Shown here: piece by piece, positions 50,382 through 62,797 of the stretch | How the letters are laid out: each line of letters begins with the position of its first letter | Numbering within the stretch: the first letter of the stretch is position 1 | DNA from: Dryas octopetala | Lineage: Eukaryota > Streptophyta > Magnoliopsida > Rosales > Rosaceae | Reading direction: 5' to 3' | Assembly (NCBI GenBank): GCA_963921425.1 | Contig: OY992832.1 | Coordinates: 14,730,835 to 14,794,834, forward strand | DNA: 64,000 bases | Notes under the pieces: generated by a model | What the model was told of the DNA's origin: nothing | The model's database searches: none | Seen by the model: only the letters and a program-made list of their open reading frames with translations | Program-made: the position numbers and the translations under genes

Positions 50382-52308
50382 ATGGGTTTTCTTTCAGTGC
50401 TTCTGTTTAAGAGGTTTTGTGGTATACATGCTTCGGATTGAAAAAAATATGATATGGGGTTGTGAAATGCTTGGTTTTGTTTGATTCAATTTTTTTTGGG
50501 TACTTTTTTGTTTGAAAGTAGTTCGGATCTCTATATATTTCCACATTAAAAATAAGAAAAAAGTTACACCCAACACAATGTGCACTTCAAATGTTCAAAA
50601 GCCTAAATACCATTGGTTGGCCCATCTTACCCACAACATTAGTCCTTTTATAATGTGAACTGTGAAGCACTTGCAGTTAGCACTACTGTAAATCTCACCT
50701 AACACACCGAAAAGCAGCAATTTCCACCAACTTGTGGGAACTGGGAAGGAAGCACCGCCTATGTGTCATGTGATGTGTCCAAGAATTTGTAGGAAGGCAA
50801 GGCAGTGCCTAAACTAGTGTGCGACCGTCTTTGGCTTAGTTTAGTTTATCACCTTCCACTCCATTTTTGGTACTTAGAAGGAAAAAATTTACTCTGTAAC
50901 AAGTCTATATATTTTATATGTTTATTTCTGTTATTATGTGTTAAGTGACGTGATACGAAAGATAGAGAAAATGAGTGTATACACATATTACATGGACTCA
51001 TATTTCGAAGGACAAAAAATGATTTTGGTCCCTATATTTTACCTCGAAAATAGATTTGGTTATTGTAGTTTCAAAATTTCACATTTGTTTACAATCTTAT
51101 GACATTTTGCACCTGCTATGAACATCGAAAATGAAAATTGAAATTGAAACTAGTTTTAGAAAACCCATAGAAATATAGGATGGTCTTTCAATCTCCCAAC
51201 AAATTTTTTCTTGAAAATAAATGGATAATTTATCGCCAAATTAGAAATTTGAATTTTGTTAAAATTGTCCTAAAATCGCAAACAACATAAAACATATGGA
51301 CCAAATACAAAGTTTTGAAACCACAAGGATCAAATTTTTTTTCAAAGTAAAACACAAGAATAAAATTTTTTTTTTCCCAATTTTGAGATTTGTATTCACT
51401 AAAGATATAGCCTAACTTATGTTAGAATTTCTATTATTAATAGTCACGTAAATTGCACATGACCATAGGTACTTCAATCTATCCATTTATAAAACAAATC
51501 CCACCCTAAATCCCAACCCTTCCATCCAATTATACTCTTATCTATTCTTTATTTAAGGAATGACAATAGAAATAACATTTTAAAATAATAACAGAGTTAG
51601 TTTTGTTAAAAAAAAAAAAAAACAATAAATGATTTTCCAAAAGGGGGAAAGCAAAACCCAAGCTGGAGCGAGAGTTTTATTTTCCCCCTAATAAATATAT
51701 CAAATTTTCTTAGTCCAGGAAATATTTATTTCCCTGTGCTCACCAAACATGAGAATGAAATTGATTTTTCATTCACATATCTCCAAAATTTGAAACAAAT
51801 AGACTCTTACTATTGCAATTCTCAAAATTTAATGAGCACCTAGGCCCACTATAGAGAATGGTCAGAAAGGATATCGCAGTCCAGCCCAGTCCCAAACTAC
51901 CAATTTTCGCGGGCCTCCAAATAAACAGAAAATATATATGTATGATACGGCACCGTTTGAAAAAGGTAAAGACTCTTCTCTTTTTTTTTTTTAGCTAAAG
52001 TGAAACACTTGCTTTCCCGAGCAGCAAGGAGTTGTGTTGTACTGTTGTGTCAGTATCCGAGTATTTTCAGTTTCCCAATTCATAAAGCAAAAGTCTCTTC
52101 TCTCTTGATTTCCAATCTCTCTCTTTCTCTTTATCTGAGATTCTTTCACAGATCTTTTTGCTTTGTTCTTCCTCAGATTTTTTTTGGGTAAGAATTTAAA
52201 ATGAACAAAAGAAGAAGTTGTTTCTGTGATCTTTTAATTACCCGCGTTTCCGATCAAAAACCCTAATTTGGTTCTTTTTCTATGTATGATCAGTTTCCCA
52301 ATTCATCA
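50382..52308. other. Intergenic region and ATG8 5' leader
   Basis: A+T-rich. From about 51980 it holds the ATG8 5' region: a CT-rich leader, a donor at about 52189 (gg/gtaaga) and an acceptor at about 52291 (tgatcag), so a 5' UTR intron is likely. No other gene is seen. Confidence 0.55.
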
Positions 52309-54368
52309 ATGGCCAAAAGCTCCTTCAAGCTGGAACACCCTCTCGGTTCTCTCTCTCTCTCTATTGCATAGTTTGTATTTATGTATGCATATTGATGTGA
52401 TTGTGATTGATCTTGAGTGACCCTGAATTCTGCTTTATCTGGGGTTTGTTAATTGAAAATGGGCCTCTTGCAATTGTTCTTATATTCGGACATATATGGA
52501 GAAATTGCTTTTTTGTTCAATAAAGTTTCAGTCTTTTATTATTTTGGGCTGTGAAATTTAATTCTTTTCCCTAATTTATTTACCTTTTGTGTATATTAAT
52601 GAGCTCTATGATCTGGATTCTGGGTAGATGATATTACGAGATTTAATTAAGAGAAGATTTGTTGTCTAGCTTGTTGTATGAATTTTATTTTTATGAGGAT
52701 TGTCTACCTTTGGTTGAGAGAAGATTGTCTACCTTAGTTCTGTAATTGAATTATTCTAAGCCTTGCTATTTTGTTGTAATTAATTATGTCGCTTACTTTC
52801 TATAAAGTTTTTAGATTAGCTTTAGAGGAGTTATGGATGTGAATTATGCATAGAATTTTGAGCAGGTGAAACTGAACAGTTATTGAATCTGTGAGGTATT
52901 TACATGGGTGTCATTGGCATAGATAGTTATCTTTAGATGTGTAATGGTCATCGAAAGTTAAATGGATCATTCTCTCTCTCTCTCTCTCTCTACTACATTA
53001 TGCATCCTATAAAGACAGCATGACTATATTTCTGATACTTTCCAGTAGATCAGAGCATTCAAGCTTATTTGTTTATACCTCTTTTTTCATTTTATTTTAA
53101 TTTTTGTACCAGAAAGGAGGCAGGCTGAAGCTGCTCGTATTAGGGAGAAGTATCCTGACAGAATTCCGGTATGTATGTAATTTCTAATTCATCAAGAGCC
53201 AGTGTTATAAAGGCTCAAGGGGCAGTTAGGAGCTAAGGCTTGTAGAGCCAAGCACGATCTGATTATAAAATTTCACTTCCCAATATGTTTAATACAACAA
53301 AACTTAGATCAAGCAAAGCTTGTTTGAGCCTTTGGCTTTGCAAGAAAGCACATGCTTTTGTGTTTGAGTTTTGCCTCTCAGAGGAGGCTTCAAAAAGGTC
53401 ATAAGTTCTCCGTGTAAAACTCGTTTAGCCGTAGGCTTGAAGTGTGTTGCATTTTTATAGCACTTTCAAGTTCATTGTCCTATATTTAAGTGTTCTTTAA
53501 TTGTGTTTTTGATCTTTTTTTATTGGTGTTCTAAATAGGTTATTGTGGAGAAGGCTGAAAGAAGTGACATACCAGACATTGACAAGAAGAAGTCAGTCTT
53601 TACTGTATTTATATTTCATATGTGTTTTATATATTTCTACCTTGGCCTTCTCAATATTTCTTGTTAAACACACTTTGTTGGTAAGGTCAAGACTCCATAC
53701 TGACTTGCTTCTATGTGATAGAATTTCTTGATTTTTCCTGCCTTGATTAGTTACGCCATGAGGCTTGTTTAACTGCACATGTTTTCCATCCCTAGCTATC
53801 ACAGGTTCTCAACTCTTGATCTCTTGATATGTTTTGTACTGAATCAATCCATACTTTTCAATGTAGTTAATGGAAAATATGTTATCATGATAGTATTAAC
53901 AGAAGAAATTAAGAAGAGTTGGTGCTTAAAATGGAGCTGGAAATATTAGTTTCTAACAAATTGACTTTTGATTGTTGCACTATTTGTAAAACATTCTTTG
54001 TATTGTGAACGATCCGAGTCTTAGGATTTTGTGTAATGATCAATGATGGAAACAGATATCTGGTTCCTGCTGATCTGACTGTTGGGCAGTTCGTTTATGT
54101 GGTCCGGAAGAGGATAAAGCTCAGTGCTGAGAAGGCGATATTTATATTTGTCAAGAACATTTTGCCACCCACTGGTGAGAATAATAATCCAAAATTGCTT
54201 CATATATACTATAAATTCCATCTAGTCACCTATTTTATCAACATGTATTTGGTTTTGTTCTGTTTCATTGCAGCTGCCATGATGTCTGCAATCTATGAGG
54301 AAAACAAAGACGAGGATGGTTTCCTTTACATGACTTACAGCGGAGAAAACACATTTGGATCATTCTAA
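52309..54368 (+). CDS. ATG8: Autophagy-related protein ATG8
   Basis: Ubiquitin-like protein joined to phosphatidylethanolamine on autophagosome membranes; it builds the membrane and binds cargo receptors. Exons 52309-52345, 53113-53168, 53539-53591, 54056-54174 and 54274-54368 give 119 residues. It starts [19 protein letters not shown], continues [39 protein letters not shown] and [19 protein letters not shown], and ends [12 protein letters not shown]. Gly117, followed by Ser-Phe, marks the ATG4 cleavage site that exposes the lipid-attachment glycine. It is one of the ATG8 isoforms with a C-terminal extension; I cannot assign the a-i letter. One base after the TAA stop the sequence becomes a hAT-like transposon end, so the 3' UTR is transposon-derived. 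Confidence 0.95.
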
Positions 54369-54369
54369 G

Positions 54370-54620
54370 CAGTGGCGGAACATAGAAGGGCCCCCGCAAA
54401 CTTCTGCACAAAAAAACTTTCAATATATGTTGAGCTTGTAAAAATTTGTCTCCTCTTCTACTATTCTCATGAATCTTCTAAACAAAAAAACTTTCACTAT
54501 GTTAAGCTTGTAAAAATTTGTCCTCTCTTCTACTATTCTAATGAATATTATAAAGATTCTCTAAAGTGGAATTCTCTACCATTCAAATTACTCTTACTAA
54601 AATCTAACAAAACACCCAAC
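54370..54620 (+). mobile_element. hAT-like transposon end in the ATG8 3' UTR
   Basis: Begins CAGTGGCGGAACATAGAAGG one base after the ATG8 stop. It shares ordered phrases with the element at 9157-10342: CATAGAAGGG, CCCTGCAAACTT / CCCGCAAACTT, TTGTAAAAA, TTCTCATGAAT and GATTCTCTAAA-TGG. I did not find the opposite end downstream, so it may be truncated; the right limit is approximate. Confidence 0.65.
54408..54553. repeat. Imperfect tandem duplication, about 74 bp x 2
   Basis: Copies at about 54408-54481 and 54482-54553 share ACAAAAAAACTTTCA, GCTTGTAAAAATTTGTC and CTTCTACTATTCT, with a few substitutions and small indels. It lies inside the transposon-derived ATG8 3' flank. Confidence 0.85.
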
Positions 54621-57153
54621 CTATACCCAACATAAACACCCAACTCCATCTCCACCACCACCTCCAAAATGTGAGATTCGATTGCACCACCACCGAATCA
54701 ACCCCACACCTAATCAAATCTTTCATGAACCAAATTTTAGATTTAGTGCTTTGAATGTAAGTTATTTGTTATATAATTCGTTTTTAGGCTGACATGGTTT
54801 GAATCCTAGCCGTTTAATGTTGAATTTGAACAAAATGGAAAGAGTTCTGGAAAAAAATAACAAAAATTCAGTTTTTGTTCAGCCATGTTTTACCGAACAT
54901 CATGTATAGGAAGATTCGGTGCAAGCACTGAACATTTTCTTTTTATTAATCTTTTGGAATTATTCGGTAGCCAACTATCAAACACATTTCTTAGTGTTCA
55001 ATGGGTTATTGCCGAAACATGTTTGACACTCATGTCACGATTCTAGATTTTTCTAAAAAACCATTTTTTTATGTTAAAATTCAAAGGACCAATGAAAATA
55101 ACTCATTTGAACACTCCCAAACTGCGATTTATGCATCCATCTATCAATATTACACTTGTTTGCATTAATATGGAGGGTGTTGTAGTAGGTTAATGTTTGT
55201 TAGAGAGTTGAGTGGAGTGTGAGTGGATAGTTTATGTTGGGTATAGATTGAAGTGAATTGTTTTTTTTATTTAATGTTATGTCTTTAGTCAATTTACATC
55301 AATGTTAAAGTATTAGAGATAGAAATAATAAAAATTGGGGGCTAAATAGTAGCACCCTATGTATTTAACCTCATATAAAATTTGAATTAATCTAAATAAA
55401 TAAAACGAAACCTCATATGAAATAGCTATGCTACACCATTTCTGGTTGGTGAGCATAATTTCAGAGACATTATGATTCAATAATAGAGACATCATAACAT
55501 AATTTTAATGACCAAACAGTAAACTGGAGACATCATAACATAATTTTAATGACCAAACAGTAAACTGGTGGCACTGTCCTAGCTAGTAACATTGTTTCTA
55601 CATATGGTCCCAGCAGCATTACTCTATTACTTGTTGATAATCCCCAATACCACATGAGCAAAAACCAATGACTAACTATTTGACACAAAATGCCTCATAA
55701 TAATTGTATATAATTGCATGCTCATTCGTCCCCAATTCTCACTCCTTCAGCGCGCCTGAAACTCCATAACTGCAACAACCAAGAAATAGGGACTCAGACG
55801 CAAAATCTGAGTGCACACAAACTTGAACAATATAGAAATTAAAAAAAAAACTACAAAACCTAAATACATAAAGGCCCAACAAAAACAACCGAATGCATCA
55901 CCCACCGCCATAAAGCAGATGCGGCCACCAGCCACCACAAAGCAACCATGCATCAACCGCCGCCATAAAGGCTCACACCACCACCAGCCACCACAAAGCG
56001 ACAACCAAATTCCGGCAAGATGACCCAACAAAAGGTCCAAAACCAACACCCAAATTGGATCACCCTATACAAAAAATAAGGAAAAACCTAAAAAACCCAC
56101 CACTAGATTTGCCATCATCTCCACAATAGAACACAACAATGCCACTCAAAGAATGCAACCACCACTCAAAGAGCCATTGTGACCCAAACAAACCTAACAT
56201 TTTGCCACATCCCCTCAAATAGTCAAATCTACTATCTATATACTCCTCATTATTTTTATAAATCCCAAAATTCAATTGTACTCTTGGAATAAAATAAAAT
56301 AAAATAAAAAACCTTTTTTGGTTACTCATCCCCCGCCAACATCGGCCCTCCCTTGCAACCCCCTCTGTTTCTCCATCTCTCAGTCTTTCCCTTTCTCCCT
56401 TCTCTTTCTCAATCTCTTCGATCTCTTTCACCGGACCTAATAAGAGTTTGGGGATCTTATCAACCTCCAGATTGTACCATCTTTGACAAGACTAAAGATT
56501 TTTAAGAATTACTGTATTTTGAAAAATAACACTATTCAACATTATGTAATAAGAAAAAAATTCTTCTCTTAAAAGACAACTCGACTCAATATAAAAATAT
56601 ATAAACTTAGGTTTCAATTGTTTCTTTAAATTTAATATCTCATAGAAATGGTCACGGTATGTTTTTGTAGCCCAATTCCTTGGTCAGAAGCTTCAAATTT
56701 GGCAACGTCATGTCAATTTGTAAAACATATTAGTAGTTAACTTTTAGATTAAATGGAATGCCCCAACCCTGCATTCCTGCCTCCAAATTAAGTTAAAATT
56801 ACAATCCTCGCCTGTCACACTCATGATTTCATAATTCTTCTGCTAATTTAGTCCTCAGGGAATCATGGCAATCAAGACAAAGTACCAAATCCACAAGTAA
56901 TACATTATACCTTTAATTAAATAATGTAGCATCCATTATTGATATAAAAGATAAAAGATGTTACTATTAGTATCATATATATTAGTAAGGCTCTGCTCTC
57001 TACATACACATAAAACAACAACAAACCCCATCAAGAAGATCAAACAAGATAATCTCTGTTAGGGGGTTCAAAGCCTTTATTTTATTAAATTCACTGTAAT
57101 AATTAATTATATACTAATGGGGTATAGTTTGGACTCTGATGAACCACCCTTAA
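54621..57153. other. Intergenic region between ATG8 and the MYB gene
   Basis: A+T-rich. From 55800 to 56030 it is rich in CCA and GCC repeats (ccaccagccaccacaaagc occurs twice), which produces artificial open frames on both strands. No believable gene is seen. Confidence 0.5.
55486..55567. repeat. Perfect tandem duplication, 41 bp x 2
   Basis: Units at 55486-55526 and 55527-55567 are identical (starting gagacatcataacataatt). Identity of both units implies a recent event. Confidence 0.92.
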
Positions 57154-59519
57154 TTAGCACATTCCAGGCAAGTTGTCCCAAGAGTCAGAGGCTGTGCCAT
57201 TCTCTGTTGAGACTGCAACTGGGAACAATGAAGCCATGTGTTGCTGCATCTCAAACTCCAAACTGGCAGCATCTGTTAAGCCTGAAGAGTGAGTGCCATT
57301 GGAGAGCTGATCCCCACTGTCAGAACTGTACCAATCCGAGACCGGCCCGGTCGAAGGGATGAAGCTGAACAGCTTCGACAAGTCCTCGGGCATGGAGTAG
57401 TTAAATGAATCATCCTGCAATGGTTTGGCTTCTGCATGAATTGAGCGGAAAAAAAAAAAAGACTTATTATTATGGTAATCAGATCAATTTTTAGAACAAG
57501 TTGAGCAGGAGAATGTGGAGATAGAGTTTTTATTTTTTTATTTTTTTTATTTATGCTTTTATGATTCATTCAATTTCATGCTAGGCACCTTATGATTTGA
57601 AGATGTACAACGGGTATTAAATGCATCAGTTTAAATCATTGAAAAGGAAAAAAGAAAATTAAGCAGAACAAAGGGAGTTCATTAATGCTTGTGAAAGCAT
57701 TAAAATCCCAGGTTAAACAGAGTTTGATGTGTCTGAAACAATGAATTTCTTTCTTGCTATATTGGGTCTATTAACAGAGCATTTATTTAAGCAGACCGAA
57801 ATTGAATCACAAAAAGAAGCAAGAACTAACTTAAAATTAAGAAACAGTGGCTTTCACCTAAAAAAGAAGAGGTATCCAAGCTAGAGTTTGAAGCCTGCAG
57901 CCAGCGGCCATAACCATCCAACACACTTTTCTGATCTTCAAATGCACCCAATAGGCCAATCCCTCCTGATCTCCTTGAATTTCTTCCACCACAAGCAAAC
58001 GATGCATCAGCTTCCTGTAATAAGTCCTCCAACAACCCACTATTGCTGTGAGTCTCGTCTCCGCCTCCCCTGGCCGCCATTGAGCTCACCTTGGTATCAA
58101 TGGTGATCTCGGACTGAGTTTGGGATACTTGGCTTGAAGGGAGTTCCGACTTGAACGAATAACCCGAACCAGTAGGGGACACCATGCTGTCAGAATACTC
58201 GAACTGGGTTCGGTTCATTGGCGGGAAAGGGGAGTTGAAATTACAGTGCGGGAACTTTCCGGAGGCAATGTCAGACATTGAGCTGGTGGGGCTTGTTGCA
58301 AACTGAAAGGAGGCAATGTCAGGCATCGAGCTGGTGCGATGAGTGGAAGAAGTTTGTGGGTTTGGGGTGATTGGAGGGGAGAACCCAATGGAGTCCCGGT
58401 AGCGTTTGTAGCGTAACGGGGTGGGGCGGTGGAAGGTGAAGGAGGTGGAGGAGAAGGAAGAGGGGGTTGCGTCAAAGAGAGTGAGGGGAGGGGGCGGAGG
58501 AGGGAGATCATTGGGCTTGGGGTGGTGTGGGGAGGAGAGTGGAGAGAGAGATTGGGGAGGAGTGGGGGAGAGAGGGGGGAGTTGGTGGGAATGGGATGTT
58601 GGGTTTTGGATTTGGAAGCAAAAACTTGGGTTTGTAGTGGTGGTGGTGGTGGTGGTGGTGGTGGTGGTGGGTGGGGTTAGTGATGTGGGTTGCTGGGAAT
58701 GGGATTGTTGGGTACGGGATTGTTGAATGTCATGGGGATATAGTGGTAGGCCTTGGCGTTGCCGTCTCTTCACCCTTGTGTTCCAGTAGTTCTTTATTTC
58801 GTTGTCTGTTCGCCCAGGTAACTAGTAGCAATTGACAACACAAAACAAAACAGAACAAGCCTATATAAGATTTGGGTTTTTGTTTTTGGCTTCATAGCAG
58901 AGAATTAAAGCAAGAAGCACTGAAGCAGAAAGTTGTTTTTAAAAGCATTGGCATTTGGAAACAGCCAAACCATTACATGTTTCCAAAGCAGAGCATTTGT
59001 TGTCTAACAAGTACAAAAGGAACACAGAATCTGATCGAGCTAAAACTTAAAAGTTATGAATAGAAAGCTGAAAAAACAAAAACATGGGCAGCATTGGCAG
59101 CACCAAAACAAAACCCAGAAATGAAAATTGAATAGAACAAAAAATGAGTGGTGTACCTGAGAGGCCATGCGCGCCCATTTGTTGCCGTACTTTGCGTGGA
59201 GCTCAAGAATGAGTCTCTCCTCCTCGGGAGAGAAGGTACCCTTCTTCAAATTGGGCCGGAGATGGTTGGCCCAACGGAGCCTGCAGCTCTTGCCGCAGCG
59301 GTTGAGTCCGGAGTTCCTCTGCACCGAATTCCAGTTTCCCTCGCCGTGTTTCCTCACGTACTCCATCAGAATCTGATCCTCCAGCGCCGTCCACGGCCCT
59401 TTTTTCAAGGCCTTTCCCTCCGCCACGTGCCCACCTCCTCCTCCGCCACCCGTCTCCGCCGCCGACCTCCCCTCGCTCTGCTGCATCACCACTGCACCAC
59501 CGCCATTGTTGGGGGTCAT
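57154..59519 (-). CDS. GAMYB-like R2R3-MYB transcription factor
   Basis: Nuclear DNA-binding factor of MYB subgroup 18, which act in gibberellin-dependent anther, pollen and seed programmes. Exons 59519-59157, 58821-57858 and 57431-57154 give 534 residues. The R2 repeat (about 41-90) has GPWTALEDQILMEYVRKHG and GLNRCGKSCRLRWANHLRPN. R3 (about 93-141) has GTFSPEEERLILELHAKYGN and LPGRTDNEIKNYWNTRVKRR, followed by the subgroup's RQRQGLPLYP. Then come a Gln/Ser-rich part, a run of 12 Thr coded by an ACC repeat (58639-58674), Pro-rich stretches, and an acidic C-terminus with DLSKLFSFIPSTG. The Gly-rich N-terminus (residues about 24-30) is also repeat-coded. Closest to the MYB97/101/120 type, by impression only. 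A candidate miR159 site lies in exon 2. Confidence 0.9.
58128..58148 (-). promoter_or_regulatory. Candidate miR159 target site in the MYB mRNA
   Basis: The sense strand reads CGGAACTCCCTTCAAGCCAA plus one G, coding within SELPSSQ. Compared with a perfect complement of miR159a it keeps the 10-base core CTCCCTTCAA and CCAA and differs at five of 21 positions. It sits where GAMYB-like genes normally carry their miR159 site. Whether pairing suffices for cleavage is not decided by sequence alone. Confidence 0.65.
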
Positions 59520-60416
59520 TTCAATGGAAACAGAGGACAGAGCGATAGATCAGAGAGACGACCCCCCCCCACAAAAACTCGCCGGTTGGCCCACTCAATC
59601 AATATATAATTTCCTCTTGTGCTGCACTTTTTGGTGGGCCCCCCTTTGCTATTTTTGTTTTCCTTTGAGGTTTACTGTTTACATAAATGAATTGTTTCCC
59701 CTCGTTTTCTTTTGGGTATTTGAAATATTTACATCATTTTGAGATCAATAGATTGTTGCTTTCTGTGGGTGGTTGTTTGATAGGGGGTATGGTGATTGAT
59801 CTACCCCCTCTCTCCTCCTCTCTTCTTTGGTAATGCAGCTGCTGCACTGAAGAATTTTTAGAGGGAGAAAGGAGGAGGAGGTGGCGGTGGTGGCGGTGGT
59901 GGCGGCAGAGAGGGATCGAGAAAGTGTTGTTGTTGTTATTGTGCGGTTGTGGTGGGGGAGACCAGAATATATGTTCTAAGAGGAGTAAGATTGTGCTAGG
60001 GAGAACATCTCATGCCACGCTGTACCATATTTTATTAAGGGTTGGGATTGTCTTTTTGGGGTTCTTTTGTTTTAGGGTCTTTTCACTCACAGCCCAACGT
60101 AGCTGTTGTTATTGCATGTGTTAGTTGGTAAGTGTGGTGAGAAGGGTAAAGACAGCTTGGGCTTAAAGGGGCTTTGGTTATTTTGCCATTTTCATATGTT
60201 GAGATTGGTGGGTTAACTAGACAGACAGTGGCCTATGCCAGAGTTTCGATTCAGAGTTGACAGACAACAGCCCATAATAAGCCACCTATTGGAGTAGGCA
60301 CGCCCTGTGCGCGATGTGTAGACATCGCCCACACATTGTGGTAGTGAAATTTGTTCTATTTTAAGAAATGCATACACAAAGGATATATGAGATATTGAGA
60401 TGGGACATATAATTTA
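59520..60416 (-). promoter_or_regulatory. MYB gene 5' flank
   Basis: A TATA-like box on the minus strand at about 59602-59609 (attatatatt) lies about 85 bp before the MYB start. Further up are GGCGGT repeats (59881-59905). The last nine bases (60408-60416) are the left target duplication of a MITE. Confidence 0.5.
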
Positions 60417-60782
60417 GGGTTAAATACAAAAATGGTCCACGAACTTTACAGTGAATCTCAATTTGGTTCACTAACTATAAAAAGTGTTAATTTGGTCCAC
60501 GAACTTTTCAAGTTGTGCCAAAGCAGTACAAATGTTAACTTTCATTAAAAACTTTAACGAAAACTGGTCATGTGCACAGCAAGTAACCACATTTTCAAAG
60601 GCATTTTAGTCCGCTCATCACATTTTCATGTGACCAATTCCATTAATGTTTTGATGAAAATTAACATTTGTACTGGTTTGATACAATTTGGAAAGTTCAT
60701 GGACTAAATTGACACTTTTTATAGTTAGTGGACCAAATTGAAAATCACTGTAAAGTTCATGGACTATTTTTGTATTTAACCC
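60417..60782. mobile_element. MITE with perfect 9-bp TSD
   Basis: 366 bp. Ends are GGGTTAAATACAAAAATGGT and its inverse, with inverted similarity continuing through GAACTTTACAGTGA. TATAATTTA occurs directly outside both ends (60408-60416 and 60783-60791). A 9-bp duplication with long terminal inverted repeats is Mutator-like. No coding capacity. The perfect duplication suggests recent insertion. Confidence 0.85.
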
Positions 60783-60863
60783 TATAATTTATTTAACTTT
60801 AGAGAGTAAGTGGGTCGGAAATTTCTGTCAAGACTCAAGACCAACGTCTCATATACAATTTCA

Positions 60864-61987
60864 TTGAGTAATTTTATTCAATATACCCTTTTAATACTCC
60901 GTTAATTATTTTAACCCCCAAATTCAAAATATAACTTTTATGACACTTTTTTTTTTCCAAACCAAAATACCCTTCTGTAGCAGCAAACCTAGCAACCATG
61001 GCGACTGGAGTTACTCTAGCAGCTGTTTCCTCCATTCTCTTCATGTAGGTTGTAGCAACCATGAAGAGCAACCTTTATCACCGACCAACACCCATCATCT
61101 CCTCTCTCCCCTTCTTTCTAAAACCAAATCTAAACAAAAACAAAAAACAAAAATCGAAAACTCAGATTTGGGTTTTTCTCTAAATGGTTTAAGATGGAAA
61201 GGGAGAGAGAGAGAGACAAAAAAAGAGAGATAAAGATGAGATGTCAGTGGGAGAGGTGGAGGATGGTGGTGGGCACCGGCTAACGACCTATCATCTTATC
61301 TCCCAACCCAAATTTGAAAAAAAAAAAAAAAATTGGAAACCCAGATTTGGTGAAATGTGCTATAGCTAGATTTGGTTGAATTTTTGGTCACCACATTGTC
61401 GAATTTATGGTCGCCATATGGTGGAATGTGCTATAGCCAGATCTGGTTGAATTTTTTGTCGCCACATGGTAGAATGTGCTATAGCCATGTGGTGACCACA
61501 AATTCGACCATGTGGCGACCAAAATTTCAACTAGATCTGGGTTTTTTTAGAGAAAAACTCATTTAATGAAAAACCTATTTATAGGGTATTTTTGGGTTTT
61601 TTGTGAGTTTTGCTGGGCGACGAAGGTTTTTTTTCATTGGATTTTGCTGGGTTTGCTACTGCATCTGCTGGGTTTGTTGCATCTGCTTGATTTGCTGCTG
61701 CATCTGCTGGGTTTACTGTAGCAGTGGGGGATAGGAGCACCGAAGGCTGGGACAGTGAGTGGCGCGTCAACGATGGGACAATGGTTGACTGGGGAGGGAG
61801 GAAGGAAGGGAGGGAGGTGGTTGGCTGGGGAAGAGAAAGAAAAAAAAACTACAGAAAAAAAAGGGTTTTATATGGAGAGTATTTTTGACATTTCAAATGT
61901 AAAAGGGTCATAAAAGTTATATTTTGAGCTGGGGGATCAAAATAGTTTATAGGGTATTAAAAGGGTATATTGAATAAAATTACTCAA
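60864..61987. mobile_element. TIR element, about 1.1 kb
   Basis: The ends are about 85-bp inverted copies: TTGAGTAATTTTATTCAATA and ATACCCTTTTAATA on the left reappear inverted at 61905-61987, then diverge gradually (AAAATATAACTTTTATGAC). The interior has repeated phrases (gaatgtgctatagcca, gtcgccacatggt near 61345-61525; ctgctgggtttg near 61625-61715) and no transposase. I could not find a clear target-site duplication. Confidence 0.72.
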
Positions 61988-62797
61988 TTACTTTTGATTC
62001 TTAAATGTTGATTACATTTTCATTATTAAATTTTAAAATTTTCACGATTAACCATGTTATTGTAGTGAAAATGAACTCATATGGCTCACTTTTATTTTTT
62101 ACTTTTTTCAATATGAAAGAATAAAGCATAATTAAAAACAAAAAGCTACTTAATTGAATGCTAATGGCAGGAAACCCATAAATAAAAGTGTATAGAACAT
62201 GAAGGAAATGCTATGGAGACTACACTTTTAACCCAACTTAGTGAATCATATATATATATATATATATATTCACATGATGATGTAGGAGTAAAAGTGTATT
62301 TATCACATTAGTTATTATAAATGATGTCCAATTGTTATTAACACATGGATTGCGACGTAATGTGGTTCACTAACGTTATTTAAATGTTTGGTCTCATTAG
62401 CATTACTCAAATACAATAAGAGAGTGATAATTTATTTTGTTTTGAGGTATATTAATATATTATGATGTCAGTTAAGCAAAAACACTAGAATGTTAGTATG
62501 CCTATTGACAAGAAAAATACTATTTTATAATTGCAAATATTATTTAGAATCTTTTGCTTGAAATCTATTATTGATTCTTAGCCCCTTCTTTTTTAGGGGC
62601 CAAGAATTCAAAAATATTAAGTTGGGGAGGGGGGGGCGGGGGCATTATTATATAATTTTTTCTTAAAAATATAGTAAGTATAATATTATTCAATACGTTG
62701 TCCTAATCCAATCCATACTCCTAAGATTTATCCAACAACGACAAACATAGCAGTTTATGACCAAAAAAGCAGTTTGGATTACTTGGAGCCAAGCACG
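61988..62797. other. Intergenic region
   Basis: A+T-rich, with a TA repeat at 62247-62269 and a G-rich run near 62624-62642. No gene is seen. Confidence 0.5.

Noticed and set aside
58421..58726. Long plus-strand frames rich in Gly, Val and Glu
   Set aside because: They are the antisense shadow of the Pro- and Thr-rich part of the MYB gene, including its ACC repeat.
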